A DNA stretch of 64,000 nucleotides from Planctomycetota bacterium (GTDB taxonomy: Bacteria > Planctomycetota > Planctomycetia > Planctomycetales > Planctomycetaceae). Of the stretch, positions 55,301 to 63,784 are shown piece by piece. The stretch lies in assembly GCA_018242525.1 (NCBI GenBank), contig JAFEBS010000059.1:3949-67948 (forward strand), written 5' to 3'. Both the position numbers and the translations under genes were made by a program. The notes under the pieces were generated by a model. It was not told the DNA's origin and made no database searches. It saw nothing but the letters and a program-made list of their open reading frames with translations. Numbering within the stretch: the first letter of the stretch is position 1; every line of letters begins with the position of its first letter.

Positions 55301-57005
55301 CTCTGAATTGCAGGGGTTGGACGGTCAGCAACTGACGAATCTGCATCGTGAGATCCATCAGTTGGGATTCGACAAGCAGCCCCGTGTCCGGGATCTGATC
55401 CTGGAGTTCTGGATTGGCCGCCAGCGCGAACGGTTGCTGGCTTCCACCGGTTCGCGGCTGAACAGTCTGGGTGCCGACTTGCGACGACGATTGACGACTC
55501 GGGGTGAGCGGGCAATGCGGCTGCGTCAGGTCATTGCCGTCGGCGACAAGATCGATGGGGGCGATCCGTTATTCGATCTGCGTCCGGTCTGGATGGCCAG
55601 TCCGGAAACAGTCGCGCAGATTTTTCCCCGGGAAGCATTGTTTGACGTGGTCATCTTTGATGAGGCGTCCCAGTGTCGGCTGGAGGAAGCGTTACCGGTG
55701 CTGACGCGGGCCAAACGCGTTGTGATTGCGGGTGACCCGAAGCAGTTGCCCCCGACGCGATTCTTTGAATCGGCCGTCGTCACCAGCGATCATGTGGAAG
55801 CCGAAACGGAACAGGAACTGTTTGAAGCGCATCAAAGCGAAATCGAAGATCTGCTGACCGCAGCGTTGTCGTTGGACATACAGGAAAGTTACCTGGATGT
55901 CCATTACCGTTCGCGCAACTCGGACCTGGTGGAATTCAGCAATCACCAGTTCTACGGTTCGCGACTGCAGGCGATTCCGGGGCATCCCCGCAATCGGATC
56001 CGGTTCGCACCGATCACACTTTATCCCGTTGGGGGCATCTACGAAGATCGGACCAACGTTGCCGAAGCGGAACAGGTTGCCAGGATCGTGGCTGACTTGC
56101 TGCGCCGGGCCGAGCCACCATCCATCGGAATCGCCTGCTTCAACTTGACTCAACGGGATCTGATCCTCGACACGCTGGATGCGCTGGCCACCGAAGACCG
56201 GGATTTTGCGGATCGACTGGGGATCGCTCGTTCGCGAGTGGGTGCCGGGGCGTTTGAAGGTCTGTTCGTCAAGAACCTGGAGAATGTCCAGGGGGACGAA
56301 CGGGATCACATGATCATCAGCACGACGTATGGACCCGACCGGCAGGGGCGGTTTTATCGGCGGTTCGGGCCGTTGGGGCAGGCGGGTGGCGGACGCCGAT
56401 TGAATGTGCTGGTCACGCGAGCCCGGGAAGAGGTCCACCTCGTGACCTCGATTCCGTCGACGTATTACCGCAGCCTGCCGCCGATTCCCGAGGGGCAGCA
56501 ACCGGGGGGAGGCTGGTTGCTGTTCGCGTATCTGCAGTATGCAGAACGACTGGCGCAGTCTTACCAGGAGTGGCGGCACGAATCCCCGGACGAGCCGCTG
56601 CCGACGGGTCAGGTTTATGAACGTCCGTCGCGCACTCCTTCAGTTTTCGCGCGCGAACTGGGCAAGTTGATCGCGCAACGGGAGGGACTGGGGTGCGATG
56701 TGCACTGGGGCAACGACGGGTTCTGTGTGGATGTGGCATTTCATCACCCGCAGTATCCTGAAGACCGGACGCTGGGCCTGTTGTGTGACGGAACCCGGTT
56801 CCAGTACGCCGATGATCCGATCGCCTGGGATGTCTTCCGGACGGCCATCCTGGAGGGCCAGGGCTGGCAGTTGAATCGCTTCTGGACCCCGGAATTCTTC
56901 CGTGATCCCCAGGGGTATTTGAAGAAATTCGTGGCTGAGGCCGGGCGGATTGCCGATTCAGACCCGGATCCGGAGGGAATTCCAGTTGAGCCGGATACCC
57001 CGTAG
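52377..57005 (+). CDS. Large SF1 helicase with C-terminal nuclease-like domain
   Basis: A 1542-residue cytoplasmic protein. The N-terminal 400 residues (SGPNLNCRPHSSRQRVDW near the start) resemble the leaders of DUF4011-type helicases, but I cannot assign them firmly. Helicase motifs: Walker A GPPGTGKSQTITNII (about 405-420); a 660-residue mostly helical insertion; motif II VVIFDEASQCRLEEAL (about 1095); motif III VVIAGDPKQLPPTRFF; YLDVHYRSRNSDLVEF; VQGDERDHMIISTTYG; and motif VI LNVLVTRAREEVHLVTS (about 1341). Residues 1430-1530 (CVDVAFHHP, GLLCDGTRFQ, LEGQGWQLNRFW) follow the MTES_1575/Vsr-like PD-(D/E)xK domain, but the usual Glu in the ECDG motif is Leu. Relatives occur in defence islands. 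No neighbouring defence gene is seen, so this is a one-gene candidate. Confidence 0.8.
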   Translation: MSSQNVILAKMLDRLFAGLASGPNLNCRPHSSRQRVDWTQFAKLQDLEPGEALRRLLSGKQAAQLQAKVLAPRTGGKSSNGRKRTTGTASTEPLNSPENGGTEVELSPAEKQHREQWTAQQTLLTKLRGLAEDARDYEQDTGVHVLHVGFPLLSLPPGASGALKSSVGTKRLLAPIAFIPATLELRSGLQPIVMIEGLRDGAEFLVPNEALFAWLERQTGQSIMPDSAVGANAVTTELAETDSEAGEAVTEAAVPSQDPWAELNDLVRRVTSSLHLPACAITPESLDTLSSAPRGDADESRAEIVLAAVLGLFPMNNQSLLRDMQAMVANPTTLVGPVQSFLSTEALLDEPAEEPPIANIASTDAHAVSPHLRTFETERLVTMADPCQARAVRLARECQGLVIHGPPGTGKSQTITNIIGDHLARGERVLMVCDKRTALDVVARRLEHIGLGALCALIHDPQHDQRNLYLQVREQLEALTSTPVGQRATAQLQVLDRQLQKSHNTLSQAWSLVMSPDTDRGTSFHERMGEWLATATPSLLKIASDPSPQATPSRKRKGKTANVPDREPASLFSLESHATEVRDVIRRSLQIRYATNPWTKCVGITLPQFLQTPTAQIRDAIESIAETAESVDATRDDSQPRFVLPDGSDAAAASRVSFPEQQIARQDLATRLRRCLQEVPAGIRAHWAKASIPMVERARVRLNDIDQARATLRSGSNEPELQLTFRAANPTVAEIASQLGTLEAYLQCCHAWYFWLAFKLRGAAHALLQSYGLAPGKTSAERLRTFLTMARARMVVAAVLGELADMESAGAPVLADEAVLPTLEQHEQLIQLRLDVNQHPALTHLQPQMLTALLSEDADFHTALEDSVERAEALESLRQELVESNLFQREWQQSLLQRACLGEAIQEDLCALASNVETLGEVLRIQALLEQLPGSLRAIIERVTSIAGETDLDAALNAVRFQVLSDDLDQWLKSNSELQGLDGQQLTNLHREIHQLGFDKQPRVRDLILEFWIGRQRERLLASTGSRLNSLGADLRRRLTTRGERAMRLRQVIAVGDKIDGGDPLFDLRPVWMASPETVAQIFPREALFDVVIFDEASQCRLEEALPVLTRAKRVVIAGDPKQLPPTRFFESAVVTSDHVEAETEQELFEAHQSEIEDLLTAALSLDIQESYLDVHYRSRNSDLVEFSNHQFYGSRLQAIPGHPRNRIRFAPITLYPVGGIYEDRTNVAEAEQVARIVADLLRRAEPPSIGIACFNLTQRDLILDTLDALATEDRDFADRLGIARSRVGAGAFEGLFVKNLENVQGDERDHMIISTTYGPDRQGRFYRRFGPLGQAGGGRRLNVLVTRAREEVHLVTSIPSTYYRSLPPIPEGQQPGGGWLLFAYLQYAERLAQSYQEWRHESPDEPLPTGQVYERPSRTPSVFARELGKLIAQREGLGCDVHWGNDGFCVDVAFHHPQYPEDRTLGLLCDGTRFQYADDPIAWDVFRTAILEGQGWQLNRFWTPEFFRDPQGYLKKFVAEAGRIADSDPDPEGIPVEPDTP

Positions 57006-57139
57006 GACGGACGAAGAGCCGATCTGGCGAGTCATTCGCTGACTCCAAACCGGTGGCCTGTTAATCAGGACAACGGTTTCCGGTTCTTTGATTAGTATCG
57101 TGTTGAAAAGCAATGACCTGTCACGGTGGAAGTCATGCC

Positions 57140-57547
57140 ATGTCCGCAGTCCCTGAAGTCCGCTCGCCCGAGATTGAAGTGTTTTTTGATGGGGGATGCC
57201 CGCTTTGCGTGCGGGAAATCCGGCTACTGCGGGGATGGGACCGGCGCGGCAAGATCAAGTTTACGGATATTCATGCTGCCGGATTCGTTGCGAGCGATGT
57301 CGGCAAGTCCCAGGACGAGCTGATGGCCCGGATGCACGGACGGCTGCCGGAGGGCACCTGGGTAACCGGGGTCGAAGTCTTTCGTCGGATGTACGCGGCG
57401 GTGGGGTTGGGGCCGCTGGTCTGGATCAGCCGCTGGCCGGTCATCAGGCAACTGCTTGATTTGGGATACGTTGTCTTTGCGCGGAACCGCCTGTGGATCA
57501 CAGGCCGCTGCGAAACAGGAACGTGTTCGATCAAGCGAACTCAGTGA
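57140..57547 (+). CDS. DCC family (DUF393) thiol-disulfide oxidoreductase-like protein
   Basis: A 135-residue protein. The signature is FFDGGCPLCVREIRLLRGW near the N-terminus, giving the DxxCPxC motif that names the DCC family and resembles the thioredoxin CxxC site. KIKFTDIHAAG and GTWVTGVEVFRRMYAAVG follow, with a hydrophobic segment (LLDLGYVVFARNRLWI) at the end. A thioredoxin-like role is inferred for the family, with few proven reactions. The ATG at 57140 follows GGTGGAAG. It lies 134 bp after the helicase gene in the same direction, but functional linkage is not evident. Confidence 0.85.
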   Translation: MSAVPEVRSPEIEVFFDGGCPLCVREIRLLRGWDRRGKIKFTDIHAAGFVASDVGKSQDELMARMHGRLPEGTWVTGVEVFRRMYAAVGLGPLVWISRWPVIRQLLDLGYVVFARNRLWITGRCETGTCSIKRTQ

Positions 57548-57892
57548 TCCGCATTGTTATCAGCAAACTGCCAAATCGACTGTCGCCCCTGTTTGAAAGC
57601 CTTTTAGCCAGCCGGAACGAAGAATTCAGAACGGATTTTCCGTCGATTCCGCTCGGCGCATCCCCGCACTGGCAGTGGATAAGCGATTCTTCCGATTTTC
57701 CGGAAACGGAATTCCGATTTCTGCCGGGCTGATCCAGGGGCGAAAAGTAGTTGACAGACGAACGCCGAGATTGCATTCTGGTAGTTGTTCCGCCAGATCA
57801 CGTCGATATCTGTTCTTCCGGCTTGGACTCTCCAAGCGCCGCGCGCGACTGCAACTTGGACCGCACCTCCCCACGGGCCTTAGGAGCAAATC
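57548..57892 (+). other. 345-bp intergenic region
   Basis: No gene or named repeat is seen. TTAGGAG at 57880-57886 is the ribosome-binding site of the following STAS gene, and its promoter presumably lies in this stretch. Confidence 0.4.
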
Positions 57893-58303
57893 ATGGACAC
57901 CAGCATTCACGATGACGAAGGTTTTACGGCCTGCATTGGTGATTCTGGCATTCTCTTCGAAAATGCCTGCGGTACGGAGAATCTGCGGGTCACACAGACA
58001 GGCGCAACGACCGTGATCAGATTTGGCGACCGTGGCATGCGTGACGCGGCATGTATCCATACCTTTCATGACCAGATTCGGGAACTGATTGCTCAAAACC
58101 AGTGTCGAGTCTTGATTCTGGACATGCGCGGGGTCTGGTTCCTGCCAAGTCGAACGCTCGGTTCCCTGCTCTCCCTGCGAAAGAACGTGGAACGCATCGA
58201 ACTGCAAAACGTCTCGGATGAATTGCGTGAAGGGCTGCGAGTTGCGCAGCTCGACAAACTGCTGCACGTCAACGAGGTTCCGCCTGAAGGCCCGGGACTA
58301 TAG
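57893..58303 (+). CDS. STAS-domain protein (anti-anti-sigma factor type)
   Basis: A 136-residue protein whose main part is a STAS domain: TTVIRFGDRGMRDAACIHTF, CRVLILDMRGVWFLPSRTLG and LSLRKNVERIELQNVSDEL. In anti-anti-sigma factors a Ser in the D-(M/F)-S-G-V segment is phosphorylated by an RsbW-like kinase. Here the equivalent stretch reads DMRGVWFLPSRTLG, with a Ser three residues later, so phospho-regulation is possible but not certain. It may act in partner switching with kinases and phosphatases such as the PP2C protein at 255. It has an excellent Shine-Dalgarno. No anti-sigma kinase gene is adjacent. Confidence 0.82.
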   Translation: MDTSIHDDEGFTACIGDSGILFENACGTENLRVTQTGATTVIRFGDRGMRDAACIHTFHDQIRELIAQNQCRVLILDMRGVWFLPSRTLGSLLSLRKNVERIELQNVSDELREGLRVAQLDKLLHVNEVPPEGPGL

Positions 58304-58574
58304 TTGCCAGCTTCACTTCGGCGAACTGTACCGGCGTGCAGGACGTAGTTCAGCAATGAAGTCAACGTCGCAGGGTCGACGCGGTCAGACACTGCAGGGA
58401 TCTGTCGCGTGAGCTTTGTACATCAATGAGGTCGATTCGCATCAACAACGCATCAGTGCTCGGTGATTTGTTGTGGAATCGCAAGCGACTCTGGTCTGAT
58501 CGTTCGAACTTCCGAATCAATTCGTGGATACTGTTTGCGCAGACTGACTGACGAATTGATTCGGAGCACTTCTG

Positions 58575-60764
58575 ATGATGCGCATCTGGCCCGGCCAGCC
58601 CTATCCCCTGGGAGCCACCTGGGATGGCACCGGAGTGAACATTGCCGTTTTCTCGGACAATGCCACCAAGGTCGAAATCTGTATTTTTGAATCCGCTGAG
58701 GATGCGCGCGAGCAGTATCGGATCGAATTGCCCGAACAAACGTATCATGTGTTTCATGGCTACTTTCCGGATTTGAAACCCGGCACGTTGTATGGACTGC
58801 GTGTGACCGGTCCCAATAGCCCTCAGCAGGGGCACCGATTCAACGCCAACAAATTGTTGCTGGACCCCTATGCCCGCGCGATCGGTCGTGGACTGACGTG
58901 GGATGACAGTGTCTTTGGTTACACGTACGGCGACCCGCGCGAAGATCTGTCGTTCGATGAACGCGATTCCGCTCCGTTCGCCCCGCTCGGACTGATCGTC
59001 GACACGGCGTTTACGTGGGGGAACGATCGACTGCCGAAGATCCCCTGGGAAAAGACGATCATCTATGAGACCCACGTGAAGGGTTTCACCAAACTGCTGC
59101 CGGGTGTTCCCGAGCGGTTGCGGGGAACCTACGCTGGTTTGGCCAGCGCCGCGGCACTGGATCATCTGACACACCTGGGAGTGACTGCGGTCGAATTGCT
59201 GCCGATTCACTTCCATATTGATGAACGGTTTCTGAAATCGCAGGGGCGGGTGAACTACTGGGGCTACAACACGCTGGGCTTCTTCGCGCCGGATCCGCGC
59301 TACTGTGCGACGAAAGATCCGGAATTGATGGTGCAGGAATTCAAGTCGATGGTCCGCACGCTGCATTCGGCGGGGATCGAGGTCATCCTGGATGTCGTCT
59401 ACAATCATTCGGCCGAAGGCGATCGCCTGGGGCCCACCCTGTCGTGGCGCGGGATCGACAATGCCAGCTACTACCATCTGAACCCCGCCAATCTGCGCGA
59501 GTACATGGACTTCACGGGCTGCGGGAACACTCCCCAGATCCGGCATCCGCGGGTGCTGCAGTTGATGATGGACAGCCTGCGCTACTGGGCGGTCGAGATG
59601 CACGTTGACGGGTTCCGGTTCGATCTGGCCGCGACGCTCGCACGTCAATTCGGCAGTGTGGACCTGATGAGCGGCTTTTTTAACGTGATCCACCAGGATC
59701 CGGTGCTGTCTCAGGTGAAGTTGATTGCGGAACCCTGGGATGTGGGTGACGACGGGTACCAGGTGGGCCGATTCCCGGTGATCTGGACGGAATGGAACGG
59801 ACGTTACCGCGACTGCGTCCGGCGATTCTGGAAGGGAGACGGCGGCACCGTCAGCGAACTGGCAACTCGACTGGCTGGCAGCAGCGACCTGTACATGGAC
59901 GACGGCCGCCGACCGTCGGCTAGCATCAATTTCGTGACGTGCCACGACGGATTCCCATTGCAGGATCTGGTCAGCTACAACGGCAAGCACAACGAGGCCA
60001 ACGGTGAAGGAAACCGTGACGGGACCAATGACAACGCCAGTTGGAACTGCGGCGCGGAAGGTCCCACGGACGATCCCGCAATCATGGCGCTGCGGGAACG
60101 CCAGAAGCGAAACTTCATGGCGACGCTGCTGCTGTCACAGGGTGTTCCGATGCTCCTGTCGGGGGACGAACTGGGGCATTCGGCTCAGGGGAACAACAAC
60201 TGCTATTCGCAGGACAACTATCTGTCGTGGCTGAATTGGGACCTGTCTGAGTCGCAACAGAAGTATCTGGGATTTGTGAAAAAGCTGATCTCGATCCGCA
60301 AATCTCAACCCGCTCTTTCCCGCCGCCATTTTTTCCGCGGCCCGATCCGGGGGGATGAACTGCAGGAGATCTACTGGTTGGACAGCTCAGGCAAGCAGAT
60401 GGACGATGACGCCTGGAACTCCGGCTTTGTCCATTCGCTGGGAATGCTGCTGCTGGGGCATTGCAGCCAGATCGACGAACAGGGGGCGTGTGTTATTGGC
60501 GACCACCTGTTGGTCCTGATGAACGCCCACCACGAAGCAATCCCGTTCACACTGCCGATGGAACTGCGAAAGGTGAAGGGGTTGGAACGCCTGTTTGACA
60601 CCGCCGATGGCGACACGACGATCACGGTCTTCGACCCCGGTCAACCCTACGTTCTGCAGCCGCGCAGCATGGCCCTGTTCCGTCGCCGGGCAATCGAACG
60701 CCGGGAACTGGTCGCTGGTGGTGGAACGGGGGTTGAGCGGATCGCGAGGATGCTGGAGGATTGA
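58575..60764 (+). CDS. glgX: Glycogen debranching enzyme GlgX
   Basis: A 729-residue GH13 subfamily 11 enzyme that hydrolyses alpha-1,6 branches of glycogen or limit dextrin. It begins MRIWPGQPYPLGATWDGTG, a CBM48-type N domain. The catalytic barrel shows YETHVKGFTKLLPGVPE, GYNTLGFFAPDPRYCA and VILDVVYNHSAEGD. The nucleophile Asp is in DGFRFDLAATLAR (about 348), the acid Glu in LIAEPWDVGD (about 387) and the third Asp in FVTCHDGFPLQDLVSYNGKH (about 457). SWNCGAEGPTDDP and LSGDELGHSAQGNNN complete the signature. GGAGC precedes the ATG-ATG start. It stands alone, with no glgA/B/C nearby. The 271 bp upstream show no other gene. Confidence 0.96.
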   Translation: MMRIWPGQPYPLGATWDGTGVNIAVFSDNATKVEICIFESAEDAREQYRIELPEQTYHVFHGYFPDLKPGTLYGLRVTGPNSPQQGHRFNANKLLLDPYARAIGRGLTWDDSVFGYTYGDPREDLSFDERDSAPFAPLGLIVDTAFTWGNDRLPKIPWEKTIIYETHVKGFTKLLPGVPERLRGTYAGLASAAALDHLTHLGVTAVELLPIHFHIDERFLKSQGRVNYWGYNTLGFFAPDPRYCATKDPELMVQEFKSMVRTLHSAGIEVILDVVYNHSAEGDRLGPTLSWRGIDNASYYHLNPANLREYMDFTGCGNTPQIRHPRVLQLMMDSLRYWAVEMHVDGFRFDLAATLARQFGSVDLMSGFFNVIHQDPVLSQVKLIAEPWDVGDDGYQVGRFPVIWTEWNGRYRDCVRRFWKGDGGTVSELATRLAGSSDLYMDDGRRPSASINFVTCHDGFPLQDLVSYNGKHNEANGEGNRDGTNDNASWNCGAEGPTDDPAIMALRERQKRNFMATLLLSQGVPMLLSGDELGHSAQGNNNCYSQDNYLSWLNWDLSESQQKYLGFVKKLISIRKSQPALSRRHFFRGPIRGDELQEIYWLDSSGKQMDDDAWNSGFVHSLGMLLLGHCSQIDEQGACVIGDHLLVLMNAHHEAIPFTLPMELRKVKGLERLFDTADGDTTITVFDPGQPYVLQPRSMALFRRRAIERRELVAGGGTGVERIARMLED

Positions 60765-60805
60765 GGGCGGAGTCGAAGTGAGTGGCCGAGAGTGCCGGGT
60801 TGAAA

Positions 60806-62242
60806 TCAGGCCGCTCGCTGTTTTTGTGCGGCCGGCGTCGGTCGCAGGATCAGTTTTGTTTTGCCGCTCAGCGGATCAATTTCCAATTGGTCCACGCCGA
60901 CCACTTCGCATTGGGTGTGCCGGTCCATGCGTTTGGAGATCAGCCAGTTCTGGATCGCGTCGCGAACACTTCGCAAGTGAGATTCGCGTTGAAACGGGGT
61001 CAGGAATTCCGGGGTCAGAATCCGAAACTGAATCTGAGTCGAATTCAAGATGACCAGTTGCAGTCCCGCGACCGGCGGGATGGGCAGGTACTGCAGCATC
61101 AATTGACTGACTGGCTCACGGTCACCGTCGTTGTTGAGCAGTTCAAACGGTTGGTCGCTGCGGCCCGCAATGTTCTTGATCCAGCGAAACGGGGAGTCAT
61201 TGCGGGGTGGGACGCACTCTTTCAGAACGTCATTCAGTTGGTAACGGATCAGGGGCAGCGTCCGGTTGAACAGGTTTGTGGCCAGCCAGTGATCGTCGAA
61301 GATTTCGACGTAGGTGTCATCCTCGTACAGCATCAGCCCATCGGCAGAGGAACCGCCGGCCACCAGCAGGGTTTCGCTGGCGCAGTACATGTCGATGACG
61401 CGGGCCTGGTACGTCTCTTCCAATAAGATCCGCAATTCGGGACGCAGCGGTTCGCCGGAACTCAGGATGAATTGCGGGTGTATGGCGAGTCGGCCCCGTC
61501 GGGCTTGCTGGATCAGGGCCGGGTGGACGTTGGCATAACAGGACAGAATCTGCGGCTGGAATTCATTCAACTGAGTGACAAGAGTGTTCACGGCAAGATT
61601 GCAGTCAAAGACTCGACAGTCATAGAACAGCCGGTTGATTCCGCGACGTGCTGTCATCGTGAGGCTGATGCCGGCATAGTGATCCTGGACGGCACCGATG
61701 AAGGCGAGGCGGCGCCGCCATTGCAGGCCCGGCGTCTGGCGGATCTGCAGGCTGCAGGCCCGGATCCACTCTCGTACGGAGAACGCCGTGTACGAAGGAG
61801 GGCCGCTGGTGCCCGATGTACGGATGACATAGTACTTCCCGTCGAGCAGCTTCGTGGGATCGGGATTGTGAGCAAGAAAATCGCCAACGCGAGCGGTCGT
61901 CAATGCGGGATCCGTGACAATTCGATCGAACTGTTCGACCAGCATCGGCTTGGTCAGGGGGGGAATTTGCTCCAGCGTCACCGTTTCTGGCGACAGCCGA
62001 TGCCTGGAAAACAGATCCGCATAGTAGGGGGAACGACGGACAGCGAACTGGACAAGTTCCCGGAAACGCCGGGAGCGATCTGCTTCAAGACGTTCGCGCG
62101 ACCAGCGATTGACTTGACGGCGAAACCGGAAGTCCTGCAGCCACGCCCTCATTTCACGAATTGCCTGGAACACGATCCCCTCCGTGGTGCCTGCGGCCCT
62201 GACAGAACCAGTCAATTTGATCGGCAGGCCAATGGCTACCAC
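60806..62242 (-). CDS. Phenylacetate-CoA ligase/CapK-like adenylate-forming enzyme
   Basis: A 478-residue ANL-superfamily enzyme of the PaaK/CapK branch. Motifs: an N-terminal FRELVQFAVRRSPYYADLFS, the ATP-binding VIRTSGTSGPPSYTAFS, LSSGEPLRPELRILLEETY, the adenine-site YCASETLLVAGG, and LIRYQLNDVLKECV. GRSDQPFELLNNDG is at the start of the C domain. It should activate a carboxylate as an adenylate and possibly transfer it to CoA. In CapK-like members the role is in capsule or exopolysaccharide synthesis. No thioesterase, CoA-pathway or polysaccharide gene is adjacent, so the substrate is open. The start is uncertain; an ATG at 62152 (MRAWLQDF) is the other candidate. It converges on glgX with 41 bp between. 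Confidence 0.82.
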   Translation of the reverse strand: MVAIGLPIKLTGSVRAAGTTEGIVFQAIREMRAWLQDFRFRRQVNRWSRERLEADRSRRFRELVQFAVRRSPYYADLFSRHRLSPETVTLEQIPPLTKPMLVEQFDRIVTDPALTTARVGDFLAHNPDPTKLLDGKYYVIRTSGTSGPPSYTAFSVREWIRACSLQIRQTPGLQWRRRLAFIGAVQDHYAGISLTMTARRGINRLFYDCRVFDCNLAVNTLVTQLNEFQPQILSCYANVHPALIQQARRGRLAIHPQFILSSGEPLRPELRILLEETYQARVIDMYCASETLLVAGGSSADGLMLYEDDTYVEIFDDHWLATNLFNRTLPLIRYQLNDVLKECVPPRNDSPFRWIKNIAGRSDQPFELLNNDGDREPVSQLMLQYLPIPPVAGLQLVILNSTQIQFRILTPEFLTPFQRESHLRSVRDAIQNWLISKRMDRHTQCEVVGVDQLEIDPLSGKTKLILRPTPAAQKQRAA

Positions 62243-62602
62243 TGACGGTAAATCCCCCGAATCGAGGAATCCGCCTGGGAATGCTACGGAAATACCAAAT
62301 CCGTGACCCGGAAAGCGGCGTTGAAAGCAATTTCACGTGAGTAATTCTGATTCAGGCTGAATTCTTGGACTTGAGCGGGGCGAAGTTTGTGGCAACTGGC
62401 GTAACAATCCTTACACTCAATGTGGGTTGACAGCAGTTCCGATGCTGTCAGGCGGCGCGGGGCCCCGGGCTGACGCCTTGCGGCTCACAAAACAAGTGGC
62501 ATTGAGCCATGGCCACACACCAGAGACTTGCGTCTTTGGGCGGTTTTGAACAATGATCTGGTCAGCACAGTCTGAATCAAAAAGTTCAATTTGGAAGCTA
62601 TT
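62243..62602. promoter_or_regulatory. 360-bp divergent intergenic region
   Basis: This lies between the adenylating-enzyme gene (minus) and the DUF6916-like gene (plus). TGACAGC (62428-62434) and GCTGTCA (62444-62450) form a 7-bp inverted repeat. A GC-rich palindrome CGGGGCCCCG follows at 62458-62467. It leads into GGGCTGACGCCTTGCGGCTC, a motif of the kind repeated across planctomycete genomes. GGAAG at 62594-62598 is the ribosome-binding site of the next gene. Confidence 0.4.
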
Positions 62603-62917
62603 ATGCAGGATTACTCGTTGCCAGCATTCTCGCCGCACACTGGATCGACCTTTCAAGTCGTCGCGTACGGTCAACCTGCTCTGGAGTTGACTTTGGCGGA
62701 AGTGGAGGATCTGTCAGTCGAAGATGATCTGCGCGATCCGAACATCCGCTCGCAACCGTTTTCGTTGATCTTCCACGGCCCCATGTCACCGTTGGCCCAG
62801 CAGGGTGTCTATGACTTGACCCATGCCGCCTTGGGAAGCCTGTCGTTGTTCCTGGTCCCGCTGGGTCCTGGCCGCAAGACACCGCAATTCATGCAGTATC
62901 AGGCAATCTTCAACTAG
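62603..62917 (+). CDS. DUF6916-like small protein
   Basis: A 104-residue protein beginning MQDYSLPAFSPHTGSTFQV. It contains LELTLAEVEDLSVEDDLRDP, RSQPFSLIFHGP and a C-terminal QGVYDLTHAALGSLSLFLVP. The run from FSLIF to the end of the Leu-Phe-Leu-Val-Pro segment is the pattern of DUF6916, a small beta-rich domain found beside phage-tail-collar (Mdp) proteins. The next two genes are a GNAT acetyltransferase and a tail-collar protein, the usual companions. Its exact role is unknown; a structural or accessory role in a surface fibre is possible. GGAAG precedes the ATG at 62603. Confidence 0.72.
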   Translation: MQDYSLPAFSPHTGSTFQVVAYGQPALELTLAEVEDLSVEDDLRDPNIRSQPFSLIFHGPMSPLAQQGVYDLTHAALGSLSLFLVPLGPGRKTPQFMQYQAIFN

Positions 62918-62955
62918 CATAGCAACCTTCACGATTCCCTTTTCGCAGACGGGAA

Positions 62956-63468
62956 ATGTACCAGGTTCCTAACCCCTCGGCTCTGCCCATGCCCAGAATT
63001 CGACTTCGTTCGATTGTGAAGGATGATCGCGAGTTTTTGTACCGGTGCTATGCCAGTACTCGGACTGAAGAATTGTCCGTCGTTCCGTGGAGCGACGCTG
63101 ACAAGGACCAGTTTTTGCGAATGCAGTTCCATGCTCAATCAGACCACTATGAGAAACACTATCGGCAAGCCCAGTTTCAAGTGATCCTTGTGGATGAAGT
63201 GCCTGCGGGACGCTTGTATGTGGACCGTTGGCCGAAGGAAATCCGGATTGTCGATATCACCCTGCTACCCGCTTTTCGTGGTCACGGAATCGGATCGACA
63301 TTGTTGCAGACGCTCATTGAGGAATCCGAATCGGCTGGCAAGCCGCTGTCGATTCATGTGGAAAAGAACAATCCGGCAATGCGGCTGTACCTGCGACTGG
63401 GATTCGTTCCTGTCGGTGAGGTTGGCGTCTATGATCTGATGCAGCGTCCGGTTTCCTCGAAAGAGTAG
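62956..63468 (+). CDS. GNAT family N-acetyltransferase
   Basis: A 170-residue acetyltransferase. The acetyl-CoA site is in IRIVDITLLPAFRGHGIGST (motif A, RGHGIG), followed by LLQTLIEESES. Motif B reads VEKNNPAMRLYLRLGFVPVG. The N-terminal half (RIRLRSIVKDDREFLYRCYA) is the variable acceptor side. The acceptor is not known. It lies 38 bp after the DUF6916-like gene and 316 bp before a tail-collar protein gene. GNAT genes with these neighbours are common in microcystin-dependent-protein type loci, where the enzyme may modify the fibre proteins. The ATG at 62956 is used, and an internal ATG at 62989 (MPRIRLRS) is also possible. Confidence 0.88.
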   Translation: MYQVPNPSALPMPRIRLRSIVKDDREFLYRCYASTRTEELSVVPWSDADKDQFLRMQFHAQSDHYEKHYRQAQFQVILVDEVPAGRLYVDRWPKEIRIVDITLLPAFRGHGIGSTLLQTLIEESESAGKPLSIHVEKNNPAMRLYLRLGFVPVGEVGVYDLMQRPVSSKE

Positions 63469-63784
63469 GTTCTGGCAGGTCCGATTCTCCCGGTCGAACC
63501 TCAGCGCATTACGTTTTTTTGAGTCCGCACGGTTGCAACGCAATGTGGTCGATCGCTATTTTGCCAACCGTACATTTCTGGGGTGTCAAAATCCCCGGCT
63601 TACGACTGGTTCGCGTCTTTCTGCTGTCGTAGTCTCAAAAACAGGCGATTCGCAGGTTTGTCCCTTGTTTAGTTGGATCCAGATTGATCGCAGTTTTCGA
63701 TGTCGCACGCAAAGCCAGTGTGAATCGCGAAGTCGGACGGGTTCAGTGGCGTGGTGAGTTTTACACACACATGAGGAGAGCCAG
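63469..63784 (+). promoter_or_regulatory. 316-bp upstream region of the tail-collar gene
   Basis: No gene is seen. A TTTTTTT run follows the GNAT gene at about 63513-63520 without a clear stem before it. GGGGTGTCAAAATCCCC near 63581 can form a small hairpin. AGGAGAG at 63774-63780 is a strong ribosome-binding site for the next gene. Confidence 0.35.
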
